Positions 1-9,005 of a stretch of 64,000 bases of DNA are shown here, piece by piece; positions within the stretch are counted from its first letter, which is position 1, and each line of letters starts with the position of its first letter. Source of the DNA: Tropicimonas isoalkanivorans. Its GTDB lineage: Bacteria > Pseudomonadota > Alphaproteobacteria > Rhodobacterales > Rhodobacteraceae. The notes under the pieces are model-generated. The model was not told where the DNA came from. It saw only the letters and a list, made by a program, of their open reading frames with translations, and searched no databases. The position numbers and the translations under genes were made by a program. The stretch covers positions 62,001-126,000 of the forward strand of contig NZ_FOLG01000012.1 in assembly GCF_900112335.1 (NCBI RefSeq), written 5' to 3'.

Positions 1-533
1 ATGGGTTCCACATTTCGAACGTCGGCCTGCTCGCCACCGGACAGAAGGCGATGGTGCCATGTACTCCGCTGGGCTGCCTGATGATGCTGCGGGAGCAGCA
101 CGGATCGCTCTCCGGCATGGAGGCTGTTGTGGTCGGCCGGTCAAACATCGTGGGCAAGCCGATGGCGCAACTGCTGCTGGGCGAAAACTGCACCGTCACG
201 GTTGCCCACAGCCGTACGCGGGATTTGCCGGAAGTGGTGCGGCGGGCGGACATTGTGGTCGCGGCGGTCGGCCGGCCCCAAATGGTCCCTGGCGACTGGA
301 TCAAGCCCGGCGCGACGGTCATTGACGTGGGCATCAACCGCATTCCGCGCGAGGACGGCAAGTCCCGCCTGGTGGGCGATGTGGAGTTTTCCTCCGCCGT
401 CGAGGTGGCGGGCGCGATCACGCCGGTGCCGGGCGGCGTCGGGCCGATGACCATCGCGTGCCTTCTGGCAAACACCGTGACGGCGGCATGCCGGGCGAAC
501 GGGTTGCCGGAGCCTGAGGGGCTGACCGTCTGA
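1..533 (+). CDS. folD: FolD, methylenetetrahydrofolate dehydrogenase/cyclohydrolase (3' part)
   Basis: The C-terminal 176 residues of the bifunctional enzyme that interconverts 5,10-methylene-, 5,10-methenyl- and 10-formyl-tetrahydrofolate in the cytosol. The reading frame is open from base 3, so the gene begins upstream of the window; the ATG at 51 is internal. Visible family marks are the NAD(P)-binding Rossmann segment [14 protein letters not shown], the HSRT strand, DVGINR and the conserved PGGVGPMT loop near the end. The gene converges on pdeM 49 bp away. A dimethylglycine dehydrogenase-like gene, which would deliver methylene-THF, lies 1.9 kb downstream, so a one-carbon context is plausible. 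Confidence 0.96.
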   Translation, partial: GFHISNVGLLATGQKAMVPCTPLGCLMMLREQHGSLSGMEAVVVGRSNIVGKPMAQLLLGENCTVTVAHSRTRDLPEVVRRADIVVAAVGRPQMVPGDWIKPGATVIDVGINRIPREDGKSRLVGDVEFSSAVEVAGAITPVPGGVGPMTIACLLANTVTAACRANGLPEPEGLTV

Positions 534-581
534 GGGCCCAATTTTGCAGGGATCGTGACCGAGGTCAGGGTCCCGTCACGC

Positions 582-1250
582 TCAGCCCGCCACTGCCGGG
601 AACACGACCGGCGTCGGTCCGGTCAGGATCGCCCGCGCGCCGGGCCCCATGAGGGCGCGCAACTCGGGGGCCGTGATGTCGAGGCCGCCCGTGAAGGTGC
701 CGAAGGCTGGCAGGATCAGCCGCTCCCCGTCTGTCAGGAAACATGGCCGCCGCACGCGCCGGCCGCCGCCGCCGAGACACGCTTTGGGATGATAATGGCC
801 GGAGACTTCGCCCGGCTGCGCGCCCTGCGCAGCGACGTGGCGGAAGCACAGGCCGCCGATCCGCAGTTCCGCCCGATGGCTGCCGTCTAGGGCAAGCGGG
901 CCGGGATCGTGGTTGCCCTCGATCCAAACCCAGGCGCGCCCGGCAATCAGCCGGGTCAGCCACGCCCGCGCCTCCTGCTCCAGTGCCTCGGCGGCCGCGA
1001 GATCGTCGAAGCTGTCACCGAGGCAGACCACAGTGGCCGGGTCCAGCCGCGCGATCTCGGCGTCGAGGCGCGAGAGCGTGTCGCGACTGTCATAGGGCGG
1101 CAGCAGCCCGCCGCCGCGCCGCGCGATCCGCTCCGATTTCCCCAGATGCAGGTCGGAGACGCAGAGCAGCCGCCATTCCGGCCACCAGAGAGCGCCGGAC
1201 GGCATCGCGCAGAGCATCGCGCCCGTCAGGGAAAAACTGAGCGTGTTCAT
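582..1250 (-). CDS. pdeM: PdeM-like metallophosphoesterase (ligase-associated endonuclease family)
   Basis: A 222-residue calcineurin-like phosphoesterase. The full metal-ligand series is visible: DLHLGKS, LGDSFDD, EGNHD and GHYHP, in the usual order. The length and the N-terminal region fit the family called ligase-associated DNA damage response endonuclease PdeM. In many bacteria that family is clustered with an ATP-dependent ligase, an exonuclease and an Lhr-type helicase. None of those partners is next to this copy, so it is an orphan here and its DNA-repair role is inferred from family only. ATG start; the gene converges with folD. Confidence 0.85.
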   Translation of the reverse strand: MNTLSFSLTGAMLCAMPSGALWWPEWRLLCVSDLHLGKSERIARRGGGLLPPYDSRDTLSRLDAEIARLDPATVVCLGDSFDDLAAAEALEQEARAWLTRLIAGRAWVWIEGNHDPGPLALDGSHRAELRIGGLCFRHVAAQGAQPGEVSGHYHPKACLGGGGRRVRRPCFLTDGERLILPAFGTFTGGLDITAPELRALMGPGARAILTGPTPVVFPAVAG

Positions 1251-1324
1251 GCTGTGTTCCTGCCGCGCCGCGCCGCAGTTTGCAAGCCCGATCCGCGCCC
1301 CGTGCGGCCCCGAAGGCTTTTCGC

Positions 1325-2170
1325 TCAGAGAAAGATCTCGCGCTGGTCGATCAGGAGGACGCCACCGAACTCGGCCGACAGCATCACCGCCAACGGTCCC
1401 GACGGGGGGCCGGACAGCGGTTTCAACGTGCCCGGCTCGGCGATGTCCACGGACTTCAGCGTCGCGCGCGGCTCGGCGCGGATCATCTCGACGACGGCGT
1501 CTCGCATGGCCTCGACGGTTGTGCCCGCAGCCGCCATCTCCTCCGCCCGATCAAGCGCCCGGTTCAGGACGAGGGCGGCGGTGCGGTCCTCCGGCGACAG
1601 ACGCACATTGCGGGAACTGAGCGCCAGCCCGTCGGGCTCCCGTACCGTCGGACAGCCGACGATGCGCACTGGAAAGTGGAGGTCGCGGACCATCGTCCGG
1701 ACCACCTGAAGCTGTTGATAGTCCTTCTCTCCGAAGCAGGCGACGTCCGGCGTGACCAGGTTGAAGAGCTTCGCCACCACGGTCGTGACGCCCCGAAAAT
1801 GGCCCGCGCGCAGTTCTCCGTGCAGGGCCTCGGCCAGCCGCGTCGTCTCCACGATGGTCTCGTGGCCGTCGGGATACATCGTCTTCGCTGTCGGCAGGAA
1901 CACGGCCTCCACATCCGCTTCCCGCAGAATCGCCAGGTCGCGTTTCGTGTCGCGGGGGTAGGCCTCCAGATCGGCCGGGTCGCCGAATTGGGTCGGGTTG
2001 ACGAAGATCGAAACGATGACTCGTTTGGCCTCTCGCGACGCGCGCTCCACAAGCGACATGTGGCCGGCATGGAGATATCCCATGGTCGGCACCAGGGCGA
2101 TGCTAAGGCCCTGTTTCCGCAGCCAACGGACATAGGCTCGAAGTTCGTTCGGGGTGGTGCAGACTTCCAT
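1325..2170 (-). CDS. panC: Pantothenate synthetase
   Basis: A 281-residue cytosolic enzyme that condenses pantoate with beta-alanine using ATP, giving pantothenate for coenzyme A. Family signatures are PTMGYLHAGH (HIGH-like nucleotide motif), NPTQFG, FGEKDYQQ and SSRN. The ATG at 2170 gives the usual N-terminus (MEVCTTPNELR); an in-frame TTG six codons upstream is less likely. panB is not adjacent. Gene 2386-4887 is divergent, leaving about 215 bp of shared upstream DNA. Confidence 0.96.
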   Translation of the reverse strand: MEVCTTPNELRAYVRWLRKQGLSIALVPTMGYLHAGHMSLVERASREAKRVIVSIFVNPTQFGDPADLEAYPRDTKRDLAILREADVEAVFLPTAKTMYPDGHETIVETTRLAEALHGELRAGHFRGVTTVVAKLFNLVTPDVACFGEKDYQQLQVVRTMVRDLHFPVRIVGCPTVREPDGLALSSRNVRLSPEDRTAALVLNRALDRAEEMAAAGTTVEAMRDAVVEMIRAEPRATLKSVDIAEPGTLKPLSGPPSGPLAVMLSAEFGGVLLIDQREIFL

Positions 2171-2385
2171 AAATGGAATGCGTAGCAACTCGGCAATGGG
2201 AGCGCAAACGCGTCATTGGCCGAAGCAGAAAAAAATGTGGATCGTCTCCTACCGTCACGCGCACGGGGCGGAGGCACAGGCCGGACGAGGTCGCTTTCCG
2301 CCACCCAAGGGTCGGCGGGGTATTGAGCGAATTGGTCGGGCTGCGGTTTACTTCGGTCATGTCTTCGCAGCAGGGATGCCGGCCC

Positions 2386-4887
2386 ATGAAAACTCATGTG
2401 AAAGCCCTCGTCGTCGGCGGCGGCGCCGTTGGAACCGCAATCGCCTATCACCTTGGGAAGGCCGGCTGGGACACGATGCTGCTGGAGCGCGACGAGCTGA
2501 CCTGCGGCTCCACATGGCACGCAGCGGGGCTGTTGCCGCTTTTCAACATGTCCTTCGCGACGTCGCATATCCACGACTACTCGGTGAAATTCTACAAGAC
2601 GCTGGAGGCGGAGACCGGCCTCAACCCCGGCTTCTCGGTGGTGGGCAACCTGCGGATGGCGCAGAGCCAGGCGCGCATGGACGAGTACATGCTCTACGCC
2701 ACCACGGCGGAAACCGTCGGCATCCCCTACGAGTGGCTCAGCCCGGCACAGATCAAGGAGCGCTGGCCGCTGGTCCGGACGGAGGACCTGATCGGCGCGC
2801 TGTTCCACCCGACCGACGGCTACATCAACCCTGCCGACGTGACGATGGCGATGGCCAAGGGCGCGCGCCAGTTCGGGGTGGCGATCGAACGTAAGTGGCA
2901 GGTGGACGCCTACGATTGGACCGGCTCGGAATGGCGCATGACCTGCACAAAGATGGCGGAGAAGGGCGGTAACCTCGTGGCGACCGACGAGCAGACCGTG
3001 ATCACCGCCGAGCATGTGGTGACGGCCACCGGCAACCATGCACAGCGCACGGCGCGCCTGCTCGGGCTGAAGATCCCGGCGATTCCGGTGGAGCACCAGT
3101 TCATCGTGACCGAGCCCGACCCGGAACTGCTGGCCTATCGGAAGGCGGGCGGGGCGGAGCATCCGGTGCTTCGTGATGCCGATGCGAAGTGGTACGTCCG
3201 CGAGGAGCGCGGCGGCTGGATCCTCGGGCCCTACGAGGAGGGCGCGCCGGCCCGGTTCAAGTATGCCGTGCCGGAGAGCTTCCGCGCCGATCTGTTCCAA
3301 CTCGATCTTGAGCGGATCGAGGAGGAATACATGTCCATGATCCACCGGATTCCCTCGTCGGAAACGGTGGGTCTGAAGGACGATTTCAACGGCCCGATCT
3401 GCTACACGCCCGATGGCAACCCGCTGCTGGGTCCCGCGCCGGGGCTGCGCAACATGTGGCTGGCAGAAGGGTTCTCCTTCGGCATCACGGCAGCAGGGGG
3501 CACGGGGCATTACCTCGCGCAGATGATGGTGGAGGGCGAGGCCGAGATCGACATGGCCGCGCTCGACCCAAAGCGCTACGGCCCCTGGATGACCACGGAA
3601 TATGCGGTGCAGAAGAACGAGGAATGCTATTCCCACGTCTACGTCCTGCACCACCCCGACGAGGAGCGGGAAGCCGCGCGGCCGCTGCGAACGTCACCGG
3701 CCTATGACCGCCAAAAGGCGAAAGGCGCGCAGTTCGGGCAGGTGAACGGCTGGGAGCGGCCGAACTACTACGGGCCGGTGGATGCGCCAGACGGGTTCGA
3801 CCGCGAGGCGCGCAGTTTTCGCCGCGGCGGCTGGTGGCCTTATGCGGTGGAGGAAGCCAAGGCGATCCGGGAGGGCGTCGGGCTGATCGACGCTACGGCG
3901 TTTGCCAAGCATGCGGTGACCGGCCCCGGTGCGACGGCCTTTCTGGACTGGTTCACCTGCAACCGGCTGCCGAAGGTGGGCCGGATCAACCTGACCTATG
4001 CGCTGACCACGGCAGGGACGGTCCGGAGCGAGTACACGATCGTGCGGCGCGGGTCGGACTCCTATTACCTCGTCTCCGCCGGAGCCTGGGCGGCCTATGA
4101 CGCCGATTTCCTGCGCAAGACGGCGGAGGATTTCATGGCGGGTGGCGGTGAGTATGTCGCCATACAGGATGTGACAACTCAGTGGGGCGTCTTCGCCATT
4201 GCCGGGCCGAAATCGCGCGACGTCTTGAACAACCTGGTCCGCGATGCCGTGCCGGAGACCGTGCTGTCCAACAAGCGGTTCCCATGGCTTTCGGTGCGGG
4301 ACATCGAACTCGGCATGGTGCCGACGATGGCCCTGCGCGTCGCCTACACCGGGGAACTGGGGTGGGAGTTGCACCACCCCATCGAAATGCAAACCCACCT
4401 CTGGGACCGGCTGATGGACGCGGGTGAGGCGCACGGGCTGAAGCTCGTCGGTGCACGGGCGCAGAACTGGTTGCGACAGGAAAAGAGCTATCGCGCATTC
4501 GGCACCGAACTGGGCAGGGATGCAACGCCGCTGGAAGCGGGGCTCGACCGGTTCGTGGATCTCTCGAAGGACTTCCACGGCAAGGCGGCAATGGAGGCGA
4601 CGGGCATCCGCAGCAGTTGCGTGACTGTTCTGGTCGACGGTCCGGAAGATGCCGACCCCTGGGGGCGTGAGGCGCTGTATTCGGGCGGTCAGCTCGTTGG
4701 GCGCCTGACCTCGGGCGGCTATTCCGCGGCGTTCGACCGGTCGATCGGGATGGGCTACGTTCGGCCCAACCTTGCGCAACCGGGGCAACGGCTGGAGGTG
4801 AAGATGTTTGACCGGCTGTGGCCGGCGGAGATCACCGAAGAGAGCCCGTACGACCCGTCGAACGAGACGATCCGCAAGGACGGCTGA
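2386..4887 (+). CDS. Dimethylglycine/sarcosine dehydrogenase-like FAD-GcvT protein
   Basis: An 833-residue two-domain flavoenzyme of the DMGDH/SARDH family. Residues about 8-380 form an FAD-dependent amine oxidase domain: dinucleotide motif VVGGGAVGTA and the GSTWHAAGLLP stretch, whose His is the usual covalent FAD attachment point. From about residue 440 there is a GcvT/aminomethyltransferase fold (GTELGRDATPLEAGLDRFV). Such enzymes oxidatively demethylate dimethylglycine or sarcosine and pass the one-carbon unit to tetrahydrofolate as methylene-THF. The frame is open for 71 codons upstream, but the fold begins at MKTHVKALVVGGG, so ATG 2386 is chosen (2359 is an alternative). The exact substrate cannot be read from sequence. 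folD upstream can process the product. Confidence 0.85.
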   Translation: MKTHVKALVVGGGAVGTAIAYHLGKAGWDTMLLERDELTCGSTWHAAGLLPLFNMSFATSHIHDYSVKFYKTLEAETGLNPGFSVVGNLRMAQSQARMDEYMLYATTAETVGIPYEWLSPAQIKERWPLVRTEDLIGALFHPTDGYINPADVTMAMAKGARQFGVAIERKWQVDAYDWTGSEWRMTCTKMAEKGGNLVATDEQTVITAEHVVTATGNHAQRTARLLGLKIPAIPVEHQFIVTEPDPELLAYRKAGGAEHPVLRDADAKWYVREERGGWILGPYEEGAPARFKYAVPESFRADLFQLDLERIEEEYMSMIHRIPSSETVGLKDDFNGPICYTPDGNPLLGPAPGLRNMWLAEGFSFGITAAGGTGHYLAQMMVEGEAEIDMAALDPKRYGPWMTTEYAVQKNEECYSHVYVLHHPDEEREAARPLRTSPAYDRQKAKGAQFGQVNGWERPNYYGPVDAPDGFDREARSFRRGGWWPYAVEEAKAIREGVGLIDATAFAKHAVTGPGATAFLDWFTCNRLPKVGRINLTYALTTAGTVRSEYTIVRRGSDSYYLVSAGAWAAYDADFLRKTAEDFMAGGGEYVAIQDVTTQWGVFAIAGPKSRDVLNNLVRDAVPETVLSNKRFPWLSVRDIELGMVPTMALRVAYTGELGWELHHPIEMQTHLWDRLMDAGEAHGLKLVGARAQNWLRQEKSYRAFGTELGRDATPLEAGLDRFVDLSKDFHGKAAMEATGIRSSCVTVLVDGPEDADPWGREALYSGGQLVGRLTSGGYSAAFDRSIGMGYVRPNLAQPGQRLEVKMFDRLWPAEITEESPYDPSNETIRKDG

Positions 4888-4965
4888 GGCGCCCCTATCT
4901 GCGGTGCGCAGCCCCCGCCGATCTGGCAGGGGCATCGGGTGTAGACTGTGAGTGCTGGTGCCGCC

Positions 4966-5310
4966 TCAGGCCGTCTCACCGACGAGCTGATCCCAGGCGG
5001 CCAGCGTCTTGGACGCGTACATCAGGGCCGGGCCGCCGCCCATCTGGACCGCAACGCCAAGGATGTCGGCCAACTCCTCGCGGGTGCCGCCAGCCTTGGC
5101 GAGTGCCTTCACGTGGAAGCCGATGCACGGCTCGCAGCGCAACCCGATGGCGATGCCGAGCGCCACCAGTTCCTTTGTTTTGTGGTCCGTGGCGGACCCG
5201 GAGGTGACGCCCTGCTCCAGCGCGCCGAAGCCCTTCATCGTCTCGGGCGCGGACCGGCGCAGCTCCTTCAGGTTGCCCTTCATGTCGTCGAGATAGTCGT
5301 TCCAATCCAT
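4966..5310 (-). CDS. Carboxymuconolactone decarboxylase/AhpD-like protein
   Basis: A 114-residue all-helical protein of the CMD/AhpD superfamily. The redox signature CEPCIGFH (CxxC followed by His) is intact, which points to the AhpD-like alkylhydroperoxidase branch and not the true decarboxylase. A role in peroxide or thiol redox chemistry is inferred from family only. A RBS (AGGAAAG) sits upstream of the ATG at 5310. It converges with the DMGDH-like gene, with 78 bp between stops, and has no co-oriented partner. Confidence 0.82.
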   Translation of the reverse strand: MDWNDYLDDMKGNLKELRRSAPETMKGFGALEQGVTSGSATDHKTKELVALGIAIGLRCEPCIGFHVKALAKAGGTREELADILGVAVQMGGGPALMYASKTLAAWDQLVGETA

Positions 5311-5651
5311 TGCCAGTCACTTTCCTGTCGAGGCCGGCGGGGCGTGCCGATCACGTCCGTCCGGGGCGGCTCCGGCGTGCCCACGCGGGTGGAGGACCCC
5401 GCGTTGGGCACAGGAGCAGTCGGACCCCGTTTGCGTCAGACATGCAGTGATCGCAATATGATCGACGGTCGCAGGGCCTGCGACGCGCCATCCGCGCCTT
5501 GCTACATCGGCGAGCGCACGCGGGGCAGTAAACGCGATTCGACTTTCGGCGGAGTCTTGCAAACGCAAGGATCGCAAACTTCCTGACAGGGTGAGATTCT
5601 GTTACGTTATTGCCAATCTGCGGGCGGACGTTTCCAAGGAAAGACCGGCTC
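5311..5651. other. Divergent intergenic region, no gene seen
   Basis: About 340 bp between the AhpD-like gene (minus) and the CBS gene (plus). The open frames here are shadows without RBS or family likeness. It should hold two divergent promoters; the right end (AAGGA at 5636-5640) is the RBS of the CBS gene. TGATCG occurs twice 12 bp apart near 5444-5461, but I cannot assign it to a regulator. Confidence 0.4.
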
Positions 5652-6098
5652 ATGATTATCAGAACGATCTCAGATGTGGTGCACGGGCGTCCCTTCGTGT
5701 CCGTCGGTCCGTGGGAGACGGTACGAACCGCCTGCGACCGCCTGAACGCGGCCGATGTCGGCGCGGTGTGCGTCTTGGATGGGGACCGGCTGGTGGGGAT
5801 TCTCTCGGAAAACGACGTGATCCGCCGGGCGATCGCGCAGGGCCGACCGACGTCGGAAACCGCGGTGGATCAGATCATGACCCCTGACCCGGTGACGGTC
5901 GACCAGTCCGTCAGCCTGTCGGACGCGATGCAGATCATGCTCAGGGGCGCATTCCGGCACTTGCCTGTGATGGCGGCCGGCCGGCCGGTCAATATGCTCT
6001 CGATGCGGGATATTCCCACGGAGTACCGGCTGATGGTGGAATGCTATCAATCCTACGTCGTCGAAACGCCGCGGGTGACTCAGCCCCTGACAATCTGA
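5652..6098 (+). CDS. Two-CBS-domain protein
   Basis: A 148-residue protein made almost entirely of a tandem CBS (Bateman) module: the first repeat spans about residues 5-60 (VGAVCVLDGDRLVGILSEND) and the second about 70-125 (MTPDPVTVDQSVSLSDAM). CBS pairs bind adenosine nucleotides and usually serve as energy or ionic-strength sensors. There is no attached enzyme domain, so it may act in trans. ATG 5652 has an AAGGA 11 bp upstream; an ORF start 14 codons earlier would add non-conserved residues. It is followed by a strong terminator shared with the convergent purine operon. Confidence 0.85.
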   Translation: MIIRTISDVVHGRPFVSVGPWETVRTACDRLNAADVGAVCVLDGDRLVGILSENDVIRRAIAQGRPTSETAVDQIMTPDPVTVDQSVSLSDAMQIMLRGAFRHLPVMAAGRPVNMLSMRDIPTEYRLMVECYQSYVVETPRVTQPLTI

Positions 6099-6113
6099 CC
6101 GGCCGATAAGAAA

Positions 6114-6135
6114 ATGGCCCGCGCGTGCGGGCCAT
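6114..6135. terminator. Bidirectional rho-independent terminator
   Basis: Perfect inverted repeat ATGGCCCGC-GCGT-GCGGGCCAT between two convergent genes (stops at 6098 and 6164). On the minus strand it is followed directly by a T-rich tract (TTTTCTT), giving a classical terminator for the purine-transport operon. On the plus strand the tail is CTCCGTGTTTCTT, weaker but usable for the CBS gene. Confidence 0.8.
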
Positions 6136-6163
6136 CTCCGTGTTTCTTCAGGCCGGAATGGCT

Positions 6164-7240
6164 TTACTGCGGGATTTCGCCCGACAGGCCCTCGACGTAG
6201 AAGTTCATGCCGGCCAGGGTGCCGTCGTCGGCCACTTCGCCTTCGGCGAGCCACGCCGACCCGTCCTGCTTGTTCAGCGGACCGGTGAAGGGGTGGTAGT
6301 CGCCCGACGCGATGGAATCGCGGATTTCCTCGGCCTTCGCCTTCACGTCCTCCGGCACGGCATCCGTGATGTCACCGATCTTCACCATGCCTTCTCCGAT
6401 ACCGGCCCAGGTGTCCTTGCTCTCCCAGGTCCCGTCCATCACGGCTTGCACGCGCTCGATGTAGTAGGGGCCCCAGTTGTCGATGATCGAGGAAACCCGA
6501 GGCTTCGGCGCGTACTCGGCCATGTCGGAGGCCTGCCCGAAGGTGATGACGTCGCCGGCTTCCTGCGCGGCCGCCTGTGGGGCGGTGGAGTCCGTGTGCT
6601 GCAGGATCACGTCCGCACCCTGTTCGATCAGCGCCTTGGCGGCATCGGCTTCCTTGGCCGGGTCGAACCAGGTGTAAGCCCAGATCACCGAGAACTCGAC
6701 GTCTGGGTTGACCTTCTTGGCGTGGATGTAGGCAGAGTTGATGCCGCGGATTACTTCCGGGATGGGGTAGGAGCCGATGTAGCCGATCTTGTTGGTCTTG
6801 GTCATCATCCCGGCGATCGTGCCCTGCACCGCGCGGCCCTCGTAGAAGCGGGCCGAGTAGGTGGAGACGTTGTCCGCGCGCTTGAAGCCGGTGGCGTGCT
6901 CGAACTTCACGTCCGGGAACTTGGCGGCGACGTTGATCGTCGGGTCCATGTAGCCGAAGGACGTGGTGAAGATGATGTCCGCCCCGCCGAGCGCCATCTG
7001 GGTCATCGCCCGCTCGGCATCGGCGCCCTCGGGTACGCTCTCCTGATAGACGGTTTCGACCTTGTCGCCGAAGTGCTCTTCGAGGGCCAGCCGGCCCTGG
7101 TTGTGCTCGTAGGTCCAGCCGCCGTCACCGATCGGACCGACGAAGATGAACCCCGCCTTCACTGAATCCTGCTGTGCCGTGGCCGCTGTGGCCAGCCCGA
7201 GGGCAAGCGCGGTTCCCGCGAGCAATCGTTTCAAGTTCAT
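6164..7240 (-). CDS. BMP-family substrate-binding protein of nucleoside/purine ABC transporter
   Basis: A 358-residue exported solute-binding protein. It has an N-terminal signal peptide (MNLKRLLAGTALALGLATAATAQ) and the Bmp/Med fold markers FVGPIGDGGWTYEHNQG and the central IGYIGSYPIPEV segment. BMP proteins bind nucleosides or purine-like ligands in the periplasm and feed a RbsA-like ATPase with two permeases. All three partners are encoded upstream in the same operon. The start follows the K+ channel stop by only 2 bp, with the RBS AAGGAG inside the channel's last codons. Linkage to xdhABC suggests a purine such as xanthine, hypoxanthine or a nucleoside; the exact ligand is inferred. Confidence 0.92.
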   Translation of the reverse strand: MNLKRLLAGTALALGLATAATAQQDSVKAGFIFVGPIGDGGWTYEHNQGRLALEEHFGDKVETVYQESVPEGADAERAMTQMALGGADIIFTTSFGYMDPTINVAAKFPDVKFEHATGFKRADNVSTYSARFYEGRAVQGTIAGMMTKTNKIGYIGSYPIPEVIRGINSAYIHAKKVNPDVEFSVIWAYTWFDPAKEADAAKALIEQGADVILQHTDSTAPQAAAQEAGDVITFGQASDMAEYAPKPRVSSIIDNWGPYYIERVQAVMDGTWESKDTWAGIGEGMVKIGDITDAVPEDVKAKAEEIRDSIASGDYHPFTGPLNKQDGSAWLAEGEVADDGTLAGMNFYVEGLSGEIPQ

Positions 7241-7242
7241 CC

Positions 7243-8055
7243 TTACTGTCTCCTTGTTGGTTTTCGCTTGAGTGGTGCGAGGTCCTTGCGAACCTCGCGT
7301 TCTATTTCTTCAAGTCCCTCGCCAAGCTCCTCCTCGACCTCGCGCTCGATCTTCTCCGAGATCTCGGTATTGAGCAGCGCGGTCGTGATGATCGCGGTTG
7401 GGACGGCGATCACGCCAAGCCCGATGAAGAGGATTCCGGAGGTGAAGAGTCTCCCCTGCGGGGTGATCGGATACATGTCCCCGTAGCCCACGGTCGTGAA
7501 GCTGACAACGGCCCACCAAAGGCTCCGGGGGATGGAGGTGAACACCTCCGGCTGGGCGTCGTGCTCGAAGATGAAGATGCCGACACCGGCAATGTAGAGC
7601 ACGATCAACGCCAGGAACGCGAACACAAGCAGTTCGCCCCGGCTTTTCGCCAAGGCGGTCTCCAGCCGGTGCAGTGCCCTGTTGGCGTGGAGCAGCTTGA
7701 GCAGCCGAATGAGGCGCAGAAGGCGAAACGAACGCAGCGCGGCCCATTGCGACTGAACGATCAGCAGCGCGGGCAGGCAGGAGAGGAAGTCGATGATGCC
7801 CCAGAAGCTGAAGATGTAGCGGAGCGGTTTGCGGGCGCAGACGATCCGGGCGACGTATTCGACCACGAAGACGGCGATCACGAGCGCCTCGAAGCCGATC
7901 AGCACTTTGTGGGCCCAGACCGGCAGACCCTCCACCGTTTCCAGCGAGATGGCGAGACCTGAGGCGACGATGAGCCCCTGGTGGGCATAGGCCCATCCGC
8001 GTCCGTGGTCCGGGTGCGTCCCGTCCAGGATCTGGATGTATTCCTCGCGGCGCAT
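7243..8055 (-). CDS. Voltage-gated-type potassium channel
   Basis: A 270-residue ion channel with six predicted membrane segments. Visible parts are an S4-like helix with basic residues every third position (LRSFRLLRLIRLLKLL, about 108-123), a pore helix, and the K+ selectivity filter TVGYGD. The C-terminal tail from about 222 is highly charged (EISEKIEREVEEELGEG) and probably forms a coiled coil. It lies inside the purine operon: 17 bp after permease 2, and its stop is 2 bp from the binding-protein ATG, so translation is almost surely coupled. Why a K+ channel is embedded in a nucleoside uptake operon is not explained by the known transporter. Confidence 0.93.
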   Translation of the reverse strand: MRREEYIQILDGTHPDHGRGWAYAHQGLIVASGLAISLETVEGLPVWAHKVLIGFEALVIAVFVVEYVARIVCARKPLRYIFSFWGIIDFLSCLPALLIVQSQWAALRSFRLLRLIRLLKLLHANRALHRLETALAKSRGELLVFAFLALIVLYIAGVGIFIFEHDAQPEVFTSIPRSLWWAVVSFTTVGYGDMYPITPQGRLFTSGILFIGLGVIAVPTAIITTALLNTEISEKIEREVEEELGEGLEEIEREVRKDLAPLKRKPTRRQ

Positions 8056-8072
8056 CGGTCGGGCTGATCACG

Positions 8073-9005
8073 TCAGGCGGAAGCGTGAAAGGACCGGCCG
8101 AGCGCCGCGGGCGCGTCGAGCGCGGCGCGGCCACGGCCGGAGGACATGATGACCAGCACGATGATCGTGATGAGGTAGGGCGACATGGCGAGGTACTCCA
8201 CCGGGATCTTCATGCCCGCGGCCTGGAGGTTGAGTTGAAGCACCGTCAGCCCGCCGAAGAGGTACGCCCCGATCAGCACCCGCCACGGCCTCCACGAGGC
8301 GAAGACGACGAGGGCGAGCGCGATCCAGCCGGCACCGGCGGTCATGCCTTCGGTCCATTGCGGCACCCGGACGAGGCTCAGGTAGGCCCCGCCGAGCCCC
8401 GCACAGGCACCGCCGAAGGCGATGGCCATGAGGCGGATGCGGATGACCTTGTATCCGAGGGCGTGGGCGGCATCGTGGTTCTCGCCGACCGCGCGCAGGA
8501 TCAGACCGGCGCGGGTGTACTTCAGCATCGCCCAGACGCCGGCGACGATGAGGATGGAGATGTAGACCATCGCGTCGTGACGGAACAGGATCGGGCCGAG
8601 AATGGGAATGTCGGAGATCAACGGAATGTGGATGTCCGGCACGCTGAGCCCCTTGATGCCGACATAGCCCTGGCCGAGCAGCGCCGAGAGCCCGAGGCCG
8701 AAGAGCGTGAGCGCAAGGCCCGTGGCGACCTGGTTGGACAGCAGAAACTGCGTCAGTACCCCGAAGAGCATTGAGAGCGCCGCACCCGCGACGGCGGCGG
8801 CAATGAACCCGAGCGTGACGCTGCCGGTGCCGGTAGCGACGGCGAAACCGCTGATCGCCCCGGTGATCATCATCCCCTCGACGCCGAGGTTCAGGACGCC
8901 GGAGCGCTCCACCACAAGTTCGCCGATCCCGGCCAGCAGGATCGGCGTGGCGGCCACCATGAGCGACGCCAGCAGCAACACCCAGTTGATCGACGACATA
9001 TCCAT
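8073..9005 (-). CDS. ABC transporter permease 2 (nucleoside/BMP-type)
   Basis: A 310-residue inner-membrane protein of the BPD_transp_2 family (LivH/RbsC-like), with about 8-9 hydrophobic segments. Marks are LNLGVEGMMITGA near the N-terminus (ERSGVLNLGVEG is typical of nucleoside permeases such as NupQ/YufQ) and the cytoplasmic coupling region RAVGENHDAAHALGYKV. The start ATG at 9005 overlaps the previous stop by one base (TGATG). The frame is open further upstream but that part belongs to the shadow of the first permease. Confidence 0.93.
   Translation of the reverse strand: MDMSSINWVLLLASLMVAATPILLAGIGELVVERSGVLNLGVEGMMITGAISGFAVATGTGSVTLGFIAAAVAGAALSMLFGVLTQFLLSNQVATGLALTLFGLGLSALLGQGYVGIKGLSVPDIHIPLISDIPILGPILFRHDAMVYISILIVAGVWAMLKYTRAGLILRAVGENHDAAHALGYKVIRIRLMAIAFGGACAGLGGAYLSLVRVPQWTEGMTAGAGWIALALVVFASWRPWRVLIGAYLFGGLTVLQLNLQAAGMKIPVEYLAMSPYLITIIVLVIMSSGRGRAALDAPAALGRSFHASA

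Noticed and set aside
1564-3654. A 696-residue minus-strand open frame
   Set aside because: It lies opposite the DMGDH-like gene and panC in another frame, with no recognisable domain; long antisense frames are common at this GC content.
4885-4969. Inverted CTGAGGCG/CGCCTCAG pair between convergent genes as a terminator
   Set aside because: The arms are over 60 bp apart with no T-tract, too far to call a terminator.
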